NCBI GenBank assembly: GCA_964537955.1
Contig: CAZICY010000027.1
Span: 1-22,474 of the forward strand
Origin: Mxb001 sp964537955
GTDB taxonomy: Bacteria > Actinomycetota > Actinomycetes > S36-B12
Length of the DNA stretch: 22,474 nt
Direction: 5' to 3'
Shown: in pieces, positions 6,851 to 15,560 of the stretch
How positions within the stretch are numbered: position 1 is the first letter of the stretch
How the letters are laid out: the number at the start of each line of letters is the position of its first letter
Made by a program: the position numbers and the translations under genes
Notes under the pieces: model-generated
The model's database searches: none
The model's input: the letters and a program-made list of their open reading frames with translations, nothing else
Told to the model about the DNA's origin: nothing

Positions 6851-8146
6851 ATCGATCCTCGCCTGCTTCGCGAATCCCCCGACGATCTGCGCGAGTCCCA
6901 GCGGCGCCGCGGCGAGGACGTCGCCCTGGTGGATCGGCTCTCCGCCCTCGACGTCGAGCGCCGAGCGCGGCAGTCGGCGTACGACGACCTGCGCGCCGAG
7001 CAGAAGCAGCTGTCCAAGCGCATCGGGCCGCTGCAGGGAGCGGTCAAGAAGGGCGACACCTCCGCCCAGGCAGAACTTGACGAGCTCATGGCGCAGGCGG
7101 GACAGCTCGCCGACCGTGTGAAGGCTGCCGACGCGGCGGCCAGTGAGGCGACGCGTGCCCTCGACGAGGCGTGGCTCGAGCTCTCCAATCTCGTCGACAT
7201 GCGCGCCCCGGTCGGCGGGGAGGCGGACTTCGCCGTGCTTGAGGTCGTGGGCAAGCCCCGCGACTTCAGCGCTGAAGGGTTCGCCCCTCGCGACCACCTC
7301 GAGCTCGGCGAGATGCTCGGCGCCATTGACGTCGAGCGCGCCGCCAAGGTGTCAGGCTCCCGCTTCTACTACCTCATGGGAGTCGGCGCGCTGCTGGAGT
7401 TCGCACTTCTCAACCTCGCGATGGCGCAGGCCACGCGCAATGGCTTCATCCCGGTCATCCCGCCCGTCCTCGTCGCGCCCCGGGCGATGGAGGGCACCGG
7501 CTTCCTCGGGCAGGCCGCCGAGAACGTCTACCGCATCGAGTCCGATGACATGTACCTCGTGGGGACGGCGGAAGTGCCTCTTGCGGGTCTCCACAGCGAC
7601 GAGATCCTCCCGGCGAGCGCGCTGCCCAAGCGCTATGTCGGCTGGTCGTCGTGCTTCCGGCGTGAGGCGGGCTCCTACGGCAAGGACACCCGCGGCATCA
7701 TCCGCGTTCACCAGTTCGACAAGGTCGAGATGTTCGTCTTCTGCGACCCGGCCGACGCGGAGGCCGAGCATGAGCGCATCCTCCGCTGGGAGCGCGACTT
7801 CATGGATGCCCTCGAGATCCCCTACCGCGTCATCGACGTGGCCACGGGAGACCTCGGCTCGAGCGCCGCGCGCAAGTTCGACATCGAAGCATGGATCCCG
7901 ACGCAGGACGCCTACCGCGAGGTGACATCGACCTCCAACACGACGCAGTTCCAGGCTCGCCGTCTGGGCATCCGCATGCGCTCCGGCGACGACGTGCAGC
8001 CCGTCGCCACGCTCAACGGCACGCTCTGCGCGATGCCGCGCATCATCGTCGCGATCCTGGAGAACCACCAGCAGGCGGATGGCTCGGTCGTGGTGCCTGC
8101 CGCACTGCGTCCCTACCTCGGGCGCGACGTTCTCGAGCTGCCATGA
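6848..8146 (+). CDS. serS: Seryl-tRNA synthetase
   Basis: Class II aminoacyl-tRNA synthetase that charges tRNA-Ser (and tRNA-Sec where present) in the cytoplasm; 432 aa, a normal length. The N-terminal long coiled-coil arm spans about 25-110 with many charged A/L/Q/E heptads. The catalytic core shows LVGTAEVPLAGLHSDEIL, motif 2 as CFRREAGSYGKDTRGIIRVH and QFDKVEMF, and motif 3 as LNGTLCAMPRIIVAILENHQ. The protein begins MIDPRLLRESPDDLRESQRR, the usual SerRS N-terminus, which supports GTG at 6848 together with the leaderless -10. Its stop overlaps the ATG of the following lipoprotein gene (ATGA), implying co-transcription. Confidence 0.98.
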   Translation: MIDPRLLRESPDDLRESQRRRGEDVALVDRLSALDVERRARQSAYDDLRAEQKQLSKRIGPLQGAVKKGDTSAQAELDELMAQAGQLADRVKAADAAASEATRALDEAWLELSNLVDMRAPVGGEADFAVLEVVGKPRDFSAEGFAPRDHLELGEMLGAIDVERAAKVSGSRFYYLMGVGALLEFALLNLAMAQATRNGFIPVIPPVLVAPRAMEGTGFLGQAAENVYRIESDDMYLVGTAEVPLAGLHSDEILPASALPKRYVGWSSCFRREAGSYGKDTRGIIRVHQFDKVEMFVFCDPADAEAEHERILRWERDFMDALEIPYRVIDVATGDLGSSAARKFDIEAWIPTQDAYREVTSTSNTTQFQARRLGIRMRSGDDVQPVATLNGTLCAMPRIIVAILENHQQADGSVVVPAALRPYLGRDVLELP

Positions 8147-9057
8147 CCTGCGCGTCGCGTATGCGCGGCGCCGCAGCTCTCCTCGCGGGAGCTGCCCTCC
8201 TCGCGGCCTGCACCGGGGACGCCGGCGGCCAGGCCTCCACGTCCGCTGCGTCGTCCGGTGCGTCATCGCCGAGCGCGTCGCCTGCTCCGACCCCCACGTC
8301 GACCCCGACACCTGCCCCGGACCCGCCGCTGGTCCCCGGCACCGCCCGGGGACGACTCCTCGTCGTGCAGCAGGCCGAGGATGCGGCGCTGGTCTCGGGT
8401 GGCAAGCCCATCCGGCTGACCCTGGCGCGCACGGGCAACCTCGCATCGTGGTTCACCGCACCGCCGCAGAAGCTCGCCGGCACGATGTCGACGGAGCAGG
8501 CGATGCTCAGCCTCGGCTGGCGCCCGGCCGAGGACGGCACGACCGCGGCGATGCCCAATCCGCGCCCCAATGGCCTGCTCGCGTTCGTCGGCGGCAGCCT
8601 GTCCTTCACGGTGCAGCGCGCCAATGTCCGGGCCGACGGCACGCTCGTGCTCGACATCCGACCCTTGGGTCCGATGCCCGAGACGGTGGAGTCCTACGGT
8701 CCCGTCTCCCTCACGCTCGACGGGGCGCCCGGCGTACTCGACTTCGAGGCAGCGCTGGGGGATATCTCCCTGCGCATCGTGGTGACGGGTGAGATCAACG
8801 AGCAGGTGGTGGTCCAGGCGATCGACGCCGACGGCACCGTCGTCGAGTCGGCGTTCCTGTCGGCGGAGCGCACCGTGGTCGACACGTGGCTCGACGTGAC
8901 CTCGGGTGCGACGACGTGGGCGGAACCGGTGGTGACCTTCACGCCGCCCGAGAAGTCCAAGCCGGGCGCCGTGAGGGTCTCCGGCTCGCTTGCGATCGAC
9001 GGAGCCAGCACGGACCTCGACCGCGCTGTCGCGCGCTGGAGCCTTCCCGTCGGCTAG
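8143..9057 (+). CDS. Predicted lipoprotein of unknown function
   Basis: A 304-aa exported lipoprotein. The start ATG at 8143 overlaps the serS stop by four bases; the first residues MTCASRMRGAAALLAGAALL are followed by a lipobox LLAAC with the lipidated Cys near residue 22. A Ser/Thr/Pro/Ala-rich linker (about 30-60) follows. The remainder alternates hydrophobic and polar residues and looks beta-rich (for example GRLLVVQQAEDAALVSGG and GSLSFTVQRANVRADGTLVL). I do not recognise a named domain. Co-transcription with serS and the outer face of the membrane as location are supported; function is not. Confidence 0.75.
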   Translation: MTCASRMRGAAALLAGAALLAACTGDAGGQASTSAASSGASSPSASPAPTPTSTPTPAPDPPLVPGTARGRLLVVQQAEDAALVSGGKPIRLTLARTGNLASWFTAPPQKLAGTMSTEQAMLSLGWRPAEDGTTAAMPNPRPNGLLAFVGGSLSFTVQRANVRADGTLVLDIRPLGPMPETVESYGPVSLTLDGAPGVLDFEAALGDISLRIVVTGEINEQVVVQAIDADGTVVESAFLSAERTVVDTWLDVTSGATTWAEPVVTFTPPEKSKPGAVRVSGSLAIDGASTDLDRAVARWSLPVG

Positions 9058-9075
9058 TTCCCAAGTGTCGCGGGG

Positions 9076-10449
9076 TCAGGCCGGGACGGGCGGGATGTTG
9101 GCGATCGCCGGGGCGAAGCGCTCGTCGGAGAGCGACTCGTCGACCATCGATCCCGCGAGGTAGGACTCGTACGCCGCGAGGTCGAAGTGGCCGTGGCCGC
9201 ACAGTGCCGTGAGGATCACCGTCTCCTCGCCCGTCTCCTTGGCCTGCTCCGCGAGGCGGATCGCCTGGGCGATCGCGTGCGTCGGCTCAGGTGCCGGCAC
9301 GATGCCCTCGGACCGCGCGAACTTCACGGCTCCGGCGAAGCACTCCGTCTGCGGGATAGCCACGGCGTCCATGAGGCCGAGTTCGTAGACGTGCGAGATG
9401 AGCGGGGCCATGCCGTGGTAGCGCAGGCCGCCGGCGTGGATGGGATCCGGGATGAACTGGTGGCCCAGCGTGTGCATCTTCATGAGCGGCGTCATGCCCG
9501 CGGTATCGCCGAAGTCGTAGGCATAGACACCTCGCGTGAGCGAGGGGCACGACGCGGGCTCGACCGCCGTGATCTGCGGGTTGATCTTGCCGGCGAGCTT
9601 CTCGCGCAGGAAGGGGAAGGAGAGCCCCGCGAAGTTGGACCCGCCGCCGGTGCAGCCGACGATGTGCGTGGGGGTGTCGCCAGCCATCTGCAACTGGAGC
9701 AGAGCCTCCTCGCCGATCACCGTCTGGTGCAGCAGCACGTGGTTGAGCACCGAGCCGAGGGCGTAGCGGGTGTCGGGATTGGTGGCGGCGACCTCGACGG
9801 CCTCCGAGATGGCGATACCGAGCGACCCCGACCAGTTGTTGGGGTCCTTGGCGAGCTCGCGGCCGATCGCGGTGACATCGGAGGGCGAGCGGTGGATGGT
9901 GGCGCCGAACGTCTCGATCATGAGGCGGCGGTAGGGCTTGGCGTCGTACGACGCCCCGACCTGCCACACCTCGCACTCGAGGTCGTAGAGCGCGCACGCG
10001 AAGGCCAGGGCCGTGCCCCACTGACCGGCGCCGGTCTCGGTGGTGAGCTTCTTCGTCCCCTCCTTCTTGTTGTAGTAGGCCTGGGGCACCGACGTATTGG
10101 GCTTGTGCGAGCCGGCGGGCGAGACGCCCTCGTACTTGTAGTAGATGCGCGCGGGGGTGCCGAGCAGCTTCTCAAGCCGGTGCGCGCGGAAGAGCGGCGA
10201 CGGCCTCCACTGGCGGTAGACATCGAGCACGCCACCGGGGATCTCGACGTACCGCTCGCCGGTGACCTCCTGCATGATGAGGTCCATCGGGAAGAGCGGC
10301 GCGAGGTCGTCCGGGCCGACCGGGTCCATGCGGCCGGGGTGCAGCGGCGGCGGGGGCGGAGCGGGCAGGTCGGCGACGAGGTTGTACCAGGTCGTCGGCA
10401 TCTGGTCCTCGGTGAGCACGTACTTGTGCTGCTGCACGGTGTCGTCCAT
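9076..10449 (-). CDS. trpB: TrpB2-type tryptophan synthase beta-like PLP enzyme
   Basis: A 457-aa pyridoxal-phosphate enzyme of the TrpB2 branch, which condenses indole with serine (or phosphoserine in some archaea) and normally lacks a TrpA partner. The PLP lysine is K116 in GVSPAGSHKPNTS; the phosphate-binding Gly loop is GCTGGGSNFAG (265-275). TrpB2 traits include the longer N-terminus (TTWYNLVADLP, then a proline run and HPG) and YYNKKEGTKKLTTETGAGQWG. No trpA or other trp gene is nearby, so indole salvage is the likely role. ATG at 10449 follows GGAG/AAGG sites; the frame stays open upstream to 11436 only as a shadow of the HAD gene. Divergent from the HAD gene, with 63 bases between. 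Confidence 0.93.
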   Translation of the reverse strand: MDDTVQQHKYVLTEDQMPTTWYNLVADLPAPPPPPLHPGRMDPVGPDDLAPLFPMDLIMQEVTGERYVEIPGGVLDVYRQWRPSPLFRAHRLEKLLGTPARIYYKYEGVSPAGSHKPNTSVPQAYYNKKEGTKKLTTETGAGQWGTALAFACALYDLECEVWQVGASYDAKPYRRLMIETFGATIHRSPSDVTAIGRELAKDPNNWSGSLGIAISEAVEVAATNPDTRYALGSVLNHVLLHQTVIGEEALLQLQMAGDTPTHIVGCTGGGSNFAGLSFPFLREKLAGKINPQITAVEPASCPSLTRGVYAYDFGDTAGMTPLMKMHTLGHQFIPDPIHAGGLRYHGMAPLISHVYELGLMDAVAIPQTECFAGAVKFARSEGIVPAPEPTHAIAQAIRLAEQAKETGEETVILTALCGHGHFDLAAYESYLAGSMVDESLSDERFAPAIANIPPVPA

Positions 10450-10512
10450 GATCTCCGCCTTCCCTCGTGATCCGGCTAGCCCGGGGTTTGGGACGGTACC
10501 CGACCTGGCAGC

Positions 10513-11457
10513 ATGACGGGCGTGGATTCCCAAGGTCGGTACGCCGTCCCTGTGCCGTCCGGAGTCAGGCTCATCGCCAGCGACCTCGACGGCACCCTGC
10601 TGCTCTCCGACGGCTCGGTCGGCCGCCGCACCCGCGAGGCCCTGGATCGGCTCGGTGACAGCGACCTCGATCTCATCATCGTCACGGGGCGTCCGCCGCG
10701 CTGGATCTCGCCGATCGTCGAGATGACCGGCCATCGCGGTGTGGGTATCGCGGCCAACGGAGCCGTCGTGCTCGACCTCGCCGATGGGCACGTCACCGAG
10801 GTCTTCCCGATGACCGGTGATGACGCGCTCGAGGCCGTCGACCGCCTGCGCCGCGAGGTGCCGGGCATGGTCTTCGCCGTCGAGCGCGCGCGTCCGGGCG
10901 GCAAGCTGGCCCCGACGGGCGGAGCGTCGTACGACGCACTCGATGCGACGCTTGCCGATGCCACGGAGTTCGCCCTCGCCGACGGCTACACCCCGCGCTG
11001 GCCCGTGCCGCCGCAGACGCACGTCGGGCCCATCGAGGAGCTCGTCGCCGCGGGCGATGTGGTCAAGATCCTCGCGCGACCGGGCGAGGGCGCGCCGATG
11101 GATCCCGAGGAGCTCTATGCCCGGGGCGCGCGCGCGATCGGAGACCTCGCCGAGGTGACGCACTCCGGCTACGGCGACTCGCTCATCGAGCTCAGCGCCG
11201 CCGGGGTCACGAAGGCGACCACACTCGCGCGCGTGGCCGCGGCCGAGGGGCACGGTGCCCTGCACGTGGTGGCGGCGGGCGATGGCCCCAACGACCTGCC
11301 GATGCTCGCCTGGGCGGGGACGTCGTACGCCATGGCCAACGGGCATCCCGAAGTGCTCGACCTCGCGACGCATGTGCTGCCGAGCAATGACGATGAAGGC
11401 GTGGCCGATCTCATCGACGCGGTGCTCGACGAGCACGCGCGCGGCTTCAGCGCCTGA
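10513..11457 (+). CDS. HAD-superfamily phosphatase, Cof type
   Basis: A 314-aa cytoplasmic Mg2+-dependent phosphohydrolase. All four HAD motifs are present: DLDGT (nucleophile D24, acid D26) in LIASDLDGTLLL, the Thr of IIVTGRPP, the Lys of AAGVTKATTL, and GDGPNDLPML with the metal-binding aspartates. The large insertion between motifs II and III is the Cof-type C2 cap. Substrates are usually sugar phosphates, nucleotides or flavin precursors; none can be chosen here. The ATG at 10513 has only a weak ribosome site, so the true start may be GTG at 10522 or 10552; the conserved domain begins near residue 19. HAD genes near serS are common in actinobacteria. Confidence 0.92.
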   Translation: MTGVDSQGRYAVPVPSGVRLIASDLDGTLLLSDGSVGRRTREALDRLGDSDLDLIIVTGRPPRWISPIVEMTGHRGVGIAANGAVVLDLADGHVTEVFPMTGDDALEAVDRLRREVPGMVFAVERARPGGKLAPTGGASYDALDATLADATEFALADGYTPRWPVPPQTHVGPIEELVAAGDVVKILARPGEGAPMDPEELYARGARAIGDLAEVTHSGYGDSLIELSAAGVTKATTLARVAAAEGHGALHVVAAGDGPNDLPMLAWAGTSYAMANGHPEVLDLATHVLPSNDDEGVADLIDAVLDEHARGFSA

Positions 11458-11459
11458 GG

Positions 11460-12065
11460 TTAGTCAGCACGTCGCTTCCATTGAAGAGCTCTCTCGTTTC
11501 GCGATGCCTTGTCTACGGTCTCGGCGATGCGTTGTGAGCGAGTGGCCGGTCGCTTGGCATTGAGGATCCACTCCAAAATCCCACGCCGAGTCGAGGGAGG
11601 GAAAGCGTCCCAGTGAGATCGCGCTGACGGGGTCTTCTCGAACGCAGCCAGTAGGTCTGCAGGCTCCACGAGGGCGTCCACGTCTGCGAGCCGATCCCAC
11701 GAGCCATCCGCCTGCGCGGCCAGGGCTGCCTGGCGCCCACTCTCTGAGATGCGGCCTTCGCTATCGAGCGCAGCGAAGCGCTGCTTGTTGACGAGTGACC
11801 ACGAGGAGCCAGCCTTGCGCGGCGTGCATAGGAGTGCCGTGCGATTGTCGTCGATTCGACCGGGCTTCGAGTCGATCCAACCGAAGCAGAGGCACTCCTC
11901 GCTGACGTCGCGAGCCGACACGTACTGCTGACCGGCTGGAACGGAAGGCTTCTTCAGGGTGACGGCCCAGACTCCTGACGACGATGCGTGGTGCTCTTGC
12001 AGCCATGCGCGCCACTCCTCGCGTGACGTGACCTCGACTCGCGGGAGATCTGGCGTGAGCGCCAC
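11460..12065 (-). CDS. YdeI/OmpD-associated family protein
   Basis: A 201-aa cytoplasmic protein. The N-terminal YdeI/OmpD-associated domain is recognisable from EEWRAWLQEHHASSSGVW, the SEECLCFGWIDSKPGRID block and KQRFAALDSEGRISESGR; the C-terminus has the usual bacteriocin-protection-like helices (FPPSTRRGILEWILNAKR). The biochemical function of the family is unsettled. GTG at 12065 lies six bases after the stop of the quinone oxidoreductase, so it is the last gene of that operon. Its base composition is visibly lower in GC (53-63% in lines counted, against about 70% for neighbours), suggesting later acquisition. The stop is two bases from that of the convergent HAD gene. Confidence 0.88.
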   Translation of the reverse strand: MALTPDLPRVEVTSREEWRAWLQEHHASSSGVWAVTLKKPSVPAGQQYVSARDVSEECLCFGWIDSKPGRIDDNRTALLCTPRKAGSSWSLVNKQRFAALDSEGRISESGRQAALAAQADGSWDRLADVDALVEPADLLAAFEKTPSARSHWDAFPPSTRRGILEWILNAKRPATRSQRIAETVDKASRNERALQWKRRAD

Positions 12066-12071
12066 CGCTCG

Positions 12072-13049
12072 TCACACTCTTAGGACGATCTTGCCGGTCA
12101 CATCACCGGCTTCGAGGGCGCGATGCGCGTCAGCAGCGTCGGTGATCGGCATCACGCGATCGACGACGGGCTTGACGATCCCTGCGGCAATCCACGGCCA
12201 GACATGGCGCTCGACCTGCGTGCAGATCTCGGCCTTCTGCTCGGGCGTGCGCCCACGCAGCGTCGTTGCGTGCACCGAGCCATTGCGGCGCAGCAGCGTG
12301 CCGAGATCGATCTCGCCCTTGACACCGCCCTGCATGCCGATGACCACCAGACGTCCGCCGGGCGCGAGCGAGGTGATGTTGCGCTCGAGGTACTTGGCAG
12401 CCATGTTGTCCAGGATCACGTCGACACCCCGGCCGCCCGTCTCGGCCGCGAGCACCTCGACGAAGTCCTGCTCGCGGTAGTTGATGCGCACCTCGGCGCC
12501 GAGCTCCTCGCAGCGCGCGAGCTTCGCCGCCGACCCTGCGGTGACGGCGACGCGGGCGCCGAGGGCGCGCGCCACCTGGATCGCCATGGTGCCGATTCCG
12601 CTCCCGCCCCCGTGGACGAGCAGCCACTCACCCCGCTGCAGATGCGCAACCATGACGAGGTTGGACCACACCGTGCAGGCGACCTCGGGCAGTCCGGCCG
12701 CGGTGACGAGGTCGACCCCGGCGGGGATGGGCATGACCTGCCCGGCGGGTACGGCGACCCGCTCGGCGTACCCGCCCCCCGACAGCAGACAGCACACCTC
12801 GTCGCCGACGGATAGCGACGTCACTCCCGGACCCAGCGCGGCGACGGTGCCCGAGCACTCGAGCCCGAGCCACTCGGGGGCGCCAGGGGGTGGCGGATAA
12901 AGGCCCTGGCGCTGGAGCAGGTCAGCGCGATTGACCGCTGCCGCGGCGACATCGACGAGCACCTCGCCCGGAGCCGCGACGGGATCGGGCACCTCCTGCC
13001 ACGCGAGCACGTCGGCGTCGCCGGGCTGCGTGACGACGATCGCGTGCAT
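12072..13049 (-). CDS. NAD(P)H:quinone oxidoreductase, PIG3/zeta-crystallin type
   Basis: A 325-aa zinc-free medium-chain dehydrogenase/reductase. The N-terminal GroES-like fold shows VNRADLLQRQGLYPPPPG, a hallmark of the PIG3 branch, and LGLECSGTV. The Rossmann domain carries the NADPH loop VHGGGSGIGTMAIQVA, followed by DNMAAKYLERNI and the PIG3-type HATTLRGRTPEQKAEI. Expected to reduce quinones with NADPH in the cytoplasm, perhaps protecting against reactive quinones. The ATG at 13049 follows the potassium-channel stop after a single base, so translation is coupled. It is not a zinc alcohol dehydrogenase, as the zinc-binding cysteines are absent. Confidence 0.92.
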   Translation of the reverse strand: MHAIVVTQPGDADVLAWQEVPDPVAAPGEVLVDVAAAAVNRADLLQRQGLYPPPPGAPEWLGLECSGTVAALGPGVTSLSVGDEVCCLLSGGGYAERVAVPAGQVMPIPAGVDLVTAAGLPEVACTVWSNLVMVAHLQRGEWLLVHGGGSGIGTMAIQVARALGARVAVTAGSAAKLARCEELGAEVRINYREQDFVEVLAAETGGRGVDVILDNMAAKYLERNITSLAPGGRLVVIGMQGGVKGEIDLGTLLRRNGSVHATTLRGRTPEQKAEICTQVERHVWPWIAAGIVKPVVDRVMPITDAADAHRALEAGDVTGKIVLRV

Positions 13050-13050
13050 G

Positions 13051-14151
13051 TCAGGACTCGGGAGGCGGGGTGACGGTGTAGCCGTTGCCCTCCGTGTGGC
13101 GGATGACGACGAGCTGGTCGCCCTTCTGCAGGATGCGGATGTCGCTCGTGTCGAAGCGGTGCACCACGTCGTCGCGGATCACCGCGAGCACGATCTGCCC
13201 GGTCGCATCGACCTCGGCGGGTGAGACGCCCAGCTCCTCCTTGGTGATGTCGCGCTGGATGACCTCCAGCCCTCGACCGGAGTCGAGCAGGTCCTCCATC
13301 AGCGTGCCGGCGACAGGGGAGAGCAGGGAGAGCGCCATGAGATGACCGGCGGACTCAGCCGTGGGGATGACACTGCTGGCCCCCGACTGGCGCAGGATCT
13401 GGGCGTTGGCGGCCTCGCGCGCCGCGGCGACGATCTCGGCCTTGGGCGCGAGCCGCCGGGCGGTGAGCGTGACCAGCACCGAGGTGTCGTCCTCGTCCGT
13501 GGCGACGATGATCTTGGAGGCGCGCTCCGTGGCCGCGTCGCGCAGGATGTCCTCGCGTCGAGCGTCGCCCAGCACGCCGGCGAGGCCCATGCGATTGGCG
13601 TCCTGGACCGCTGACTTGTCGGTGCTCACCACGACGATGGACAGGGGCGACATGCCGCTGTCGAGCAGCATGCGTGCGGCCGAGCGGCCCTTGACGCCGA
13701 AGCCGACGATGACGGTGTGGTCTTCCACGCGCTGCCTCCAGCGGTTTGTGCGGATCTCGTTGCGCGTCTTCTTGGTCAGGACCTCGATGGTCGTCCCGAC
13801 GAGCACGATGAGGAAGATGAAGCGCAGCGGTGTGATGACGAGGACGTTGACGACGCGAGAGGACTCGCAGACGGGGATTATGTCTCCGTAGCCGGTCGTC
13901 GAAAGGCTGACCGTCGCGTAGTAGAACGCGTCGATCCAGGAGATGTTTCCTACTTCGCCCCGGTCGGCGTAGCAGTCGCCCTCGAAGTAGACGATCGCGG
14001 CGGCGACGACGAGGGCGCCCACCGCGATGAGGATGCGGACGAGGATGTTGCGGAAGGGGCTCCACGGCCGGCTCGGGAGCTTGATGCGGGCGGTGAGGGC
14101 CTCGGGGTCGTCTTCGCCGGCGAGGGTGCGCAGGCGCCTCTTGTCGGCCAC
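13051..14151 (-). CDS. Two-TM potassium channel with cytoplasmic RCK (TrkA-N/C) domain
   Basis: A 366-aa MthK-like channel subunit. The first membrane helix spans about 35-56 and the second about 98-125, with the pore helix YYATVSLS and selectivity filter TTGYGD (85-90) between them. A cytosolic RCK_N Rossmann domain follows with VIVGFGVKGRSAARML (147-162), then an RCK_C-like domain ending in IRILQKGDQLVVIRH. Four or eight RCK domains normally form a gating ring that binds Ca2+, nucleotides or, in some bacteria, c-di-AMP. A c-di-AMP riboswitch elsewhere in the window makes that ligand worth testing, but nothing here proves it. GTG at 14151 lies 11 bases after the moeA stop. A clear K+ channel; ligand unknown. 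Confidence 0.95.
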   Translation of the reverse strand: MADKRRLRTLAGEDDPEALTARIKLPSRPWSPFRNILVRILIAVGALVVAAAIVYFEGDCYADRGEVGNISWIDAFYYATVSLSTTGYGDIIPVCESSRVVNVLVITPLRFIFLIVLVGTTIEVLTKKTRNEIRTNRWRQRVEDHTVIVGFGVKGRSAARMLLDSGMSPLSIVVVSTDKSAVQDANRMGLAGVLGDARREDILRDAATERASKIIVATDEDDTSVLVTLTARRLAPKAEIVAAAREAANAQILRQSGASSVIPTAESAGHLMALSLLSPVAGTLMEDLLDSGRGLEVIQRDITKEELGVSPAEVDATGQIVLAVIRDDVVHRFDTSDIRILQKGDQLVVIRHTEGNGYTVTPPPES

Positions 14152-14162
14152 GTCCCCTGACG

Positions 14163-15374
14163 CTAGCGGACGACGGGCACGGGGAGGAGGGTCACGGCGC
14201 TTCCGGCGAGCCCACCCGACGGCGGGATCGCGACGAGCGCGTCGGCCAGGGCCAGGCTGCGCAGCATCGCCGGGCCGTCGAAGCGCAGGGGTCGTGCCCG
14301 GTCCTCCTCGACCAGGACCGGGATGATGCGGGTGTCACGGGGGTGGCTCGTCACGTCGACCCCGAGCACGACCTCGGCGTCCTCGAGCGCCACCCCTCGC
14401 AGTGTCGCGATCACGGGAGCGGCGAGGGTGACCAGCCCGCTCACCGCGGCGAGGGGGTTGCCCGGCAGCCCGACGACGGGGCGGCCATCGGGCAGGACGG
14501 CGAGGAGCATGGGGTGGCCCGGCCGCACCTCGACCCCGTCGACGATCCAGCGCGCGCCGAGGTGGTCGAGCACGTCGTGGACGAAGTCGACCGGTCCCGA
14601 GGCGGTCGAGCCCGTCGTCACGATCATGTCGGCAGTGGAGTCCTCGATCTCGTCGAGGAGTGCCTGTCGCGTATCCGGCACGCGGATGGGGGGATTGGCG
14701 CGAGCGCCGAGGTCCGCCAACCATGGCGGAACGAGTGGACTCAAGGCATCTCGCACGCGCCCAGGCCTGGGCAGTCCCCGCTCGAGGAGTTCGTCACCGA
14801 GCACGAGCACCGCGGCCGTGGGCGGTGGGATGACATCGAGGCTGTCGTAGCCCGCGGCTGCGGCGAGACCTAGGACGGCGGGGGTGACCAGTGCCCCAGC
14901 GGGGACGAGCGGCTCGCCGATGGCGCACTCCTCGCCGCGCGGCCGGACGTCGGTGCCCGGTGGCAGAGACGAGCCGCCGTCGTCGGGCAGGCCGGTGAGC
15001 GGATCCAGCGGGAAGAGCCGACTGCCATGGAGCGCGGTCTCGATCCCGGCCTGCTCCGTGCGGAGCACGGCGTCGCATCCTTCGGGGAGGGCGGCTCCGG
15101 TCGCGATGGCGACGGCTGTGCCCGGGTCCAGGCGCCCGCGCGTCTCGTCTCCCGCGCGCACGTCAGCGTCGGACAGCACCCACGGGCTGGGCCCGGCGAC
15201 GGCGTAGCCGTCCATCGCAGCCGAGTCGAAGGCCGGAAGATCGGTGAGCGCGGTGATGGGGTTGGCCAGCGCGCAACCCAGCGCGGCCTCCAGGCGCACG
15301 GCGACGGGATCGAGCGGGCGCGCGGCGGCTGCCGCCACGCGGCGCGCTTGGTCCCAGGGGAGTGCGGTGCTCAC
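14163..15374 (-). CDS. moeA: Molybdopterin molybdotransferase MoeA
   Basis: A 403-aa enzyme that inserts molybdate into adenylylated molybdopterin, the last step of molybdenum cofactor synthesis, in the cytoplasm. Visible blocks are LPAFDSAAMDGYAVAG (about 46-61, conserved D55), the domain III MoCF-biosynthesis fold, PGHPMLLAVLPDGRPV and GLPGNPLAAVSGLV. The usual TSGGVSVGDYD motif reads TTGSTASGPVDFV, a divergent form that loses the Asp of the canonical motif. I chose GTG at 15374, which gives the family's usual length; the frame stays open to 15863 with no sensible sequence. First gene of a minus-strand run and divergent from the redox operon. No molybdoenzyme is visible in the window. Confidence 0.9.
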   Translation of the reverse strand: MSTALPWDQARRVAAAAARPLDPVAVRLEAALGCALANPITALTDLPAFDSAAMDGYAVAGPSPWVLSDADVRAGDETRGRLDPGTAVAIATGAALPEGCDAVLRTEQAGIETALHGSRLFPLDPLTGLPDDGGSSLPPGTDVRPRGEECAIGEPLVPAGALVTPAVLGLAAAAGYDSLDVIPPPTAAVLVLGDELLERGLPRPGRVRDALSPLVPPWLADLGARANPPIRVPDTRQALLDEIEDSTADMIVTTGSTASGPVDFVHDVLDHLGARWIVDGVEVRPGHPMLLAVLPDGRPVVGLPGNPLAAVSGLVTLAAPVIATLRGVALEDAEVVLGVDVTSHPRDTRIIPVLVEEDRARPLRFDGPAMLRSLALADALVAIPPSGGLAGSAVTLLPVPVVR

Positions 15375-15492
15375 CTGATCAGGGTGCCACCGACACCGCC
15401 TCTGACGTGTCACGCACCGCCGCAAGCGCCCTGCCTGAGCCTTTACCCGGGCCTTACCTCGCCTTGGCCTCCCCCTGCTCTCGGAGCGGTTT

Positions 15493-15560
15493 CCTGGGTA
15501 TCGCCAGGACGCAGCCGTCCGGCAGGGGGCCCGGAGACGGGCCGTGATCCCGGAGACGGG
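15493..15560 (+). promoter_or_regulatory. Tandem hairpins in the leader of the redox operon
   Basis: The 204-base moeA-to-operon gap ends in a stack of short stems read on the plus strand: CCTGG/CCAGG (15493-15508); GGACG/CGTCC with loop CAGC (15507-15520), which shares two bases with the first and so is mutually exclusive; GGCCCG/CGGGCC with a GAGA (GNRA) loop (15528-15543); and CCCG/CGGG again with loop GAGA (15549-15560). The last ends six bases before the Shine-Dalgarno. It does not match a riboswitch I know. The first 118 bases of the gap hold no clear promoter. Confidence 0.4.

Noticed and set aside
10450..11436. Long upstream extension of the TrpB2 reading frame (to 786 residues)
   Set aside because: It is antisense to a HAD phosphatase with all four motifs, has no family-like sequence, and a proper ribosome site precedes the ATG at 10449. 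High GC keeps antisense frames open.
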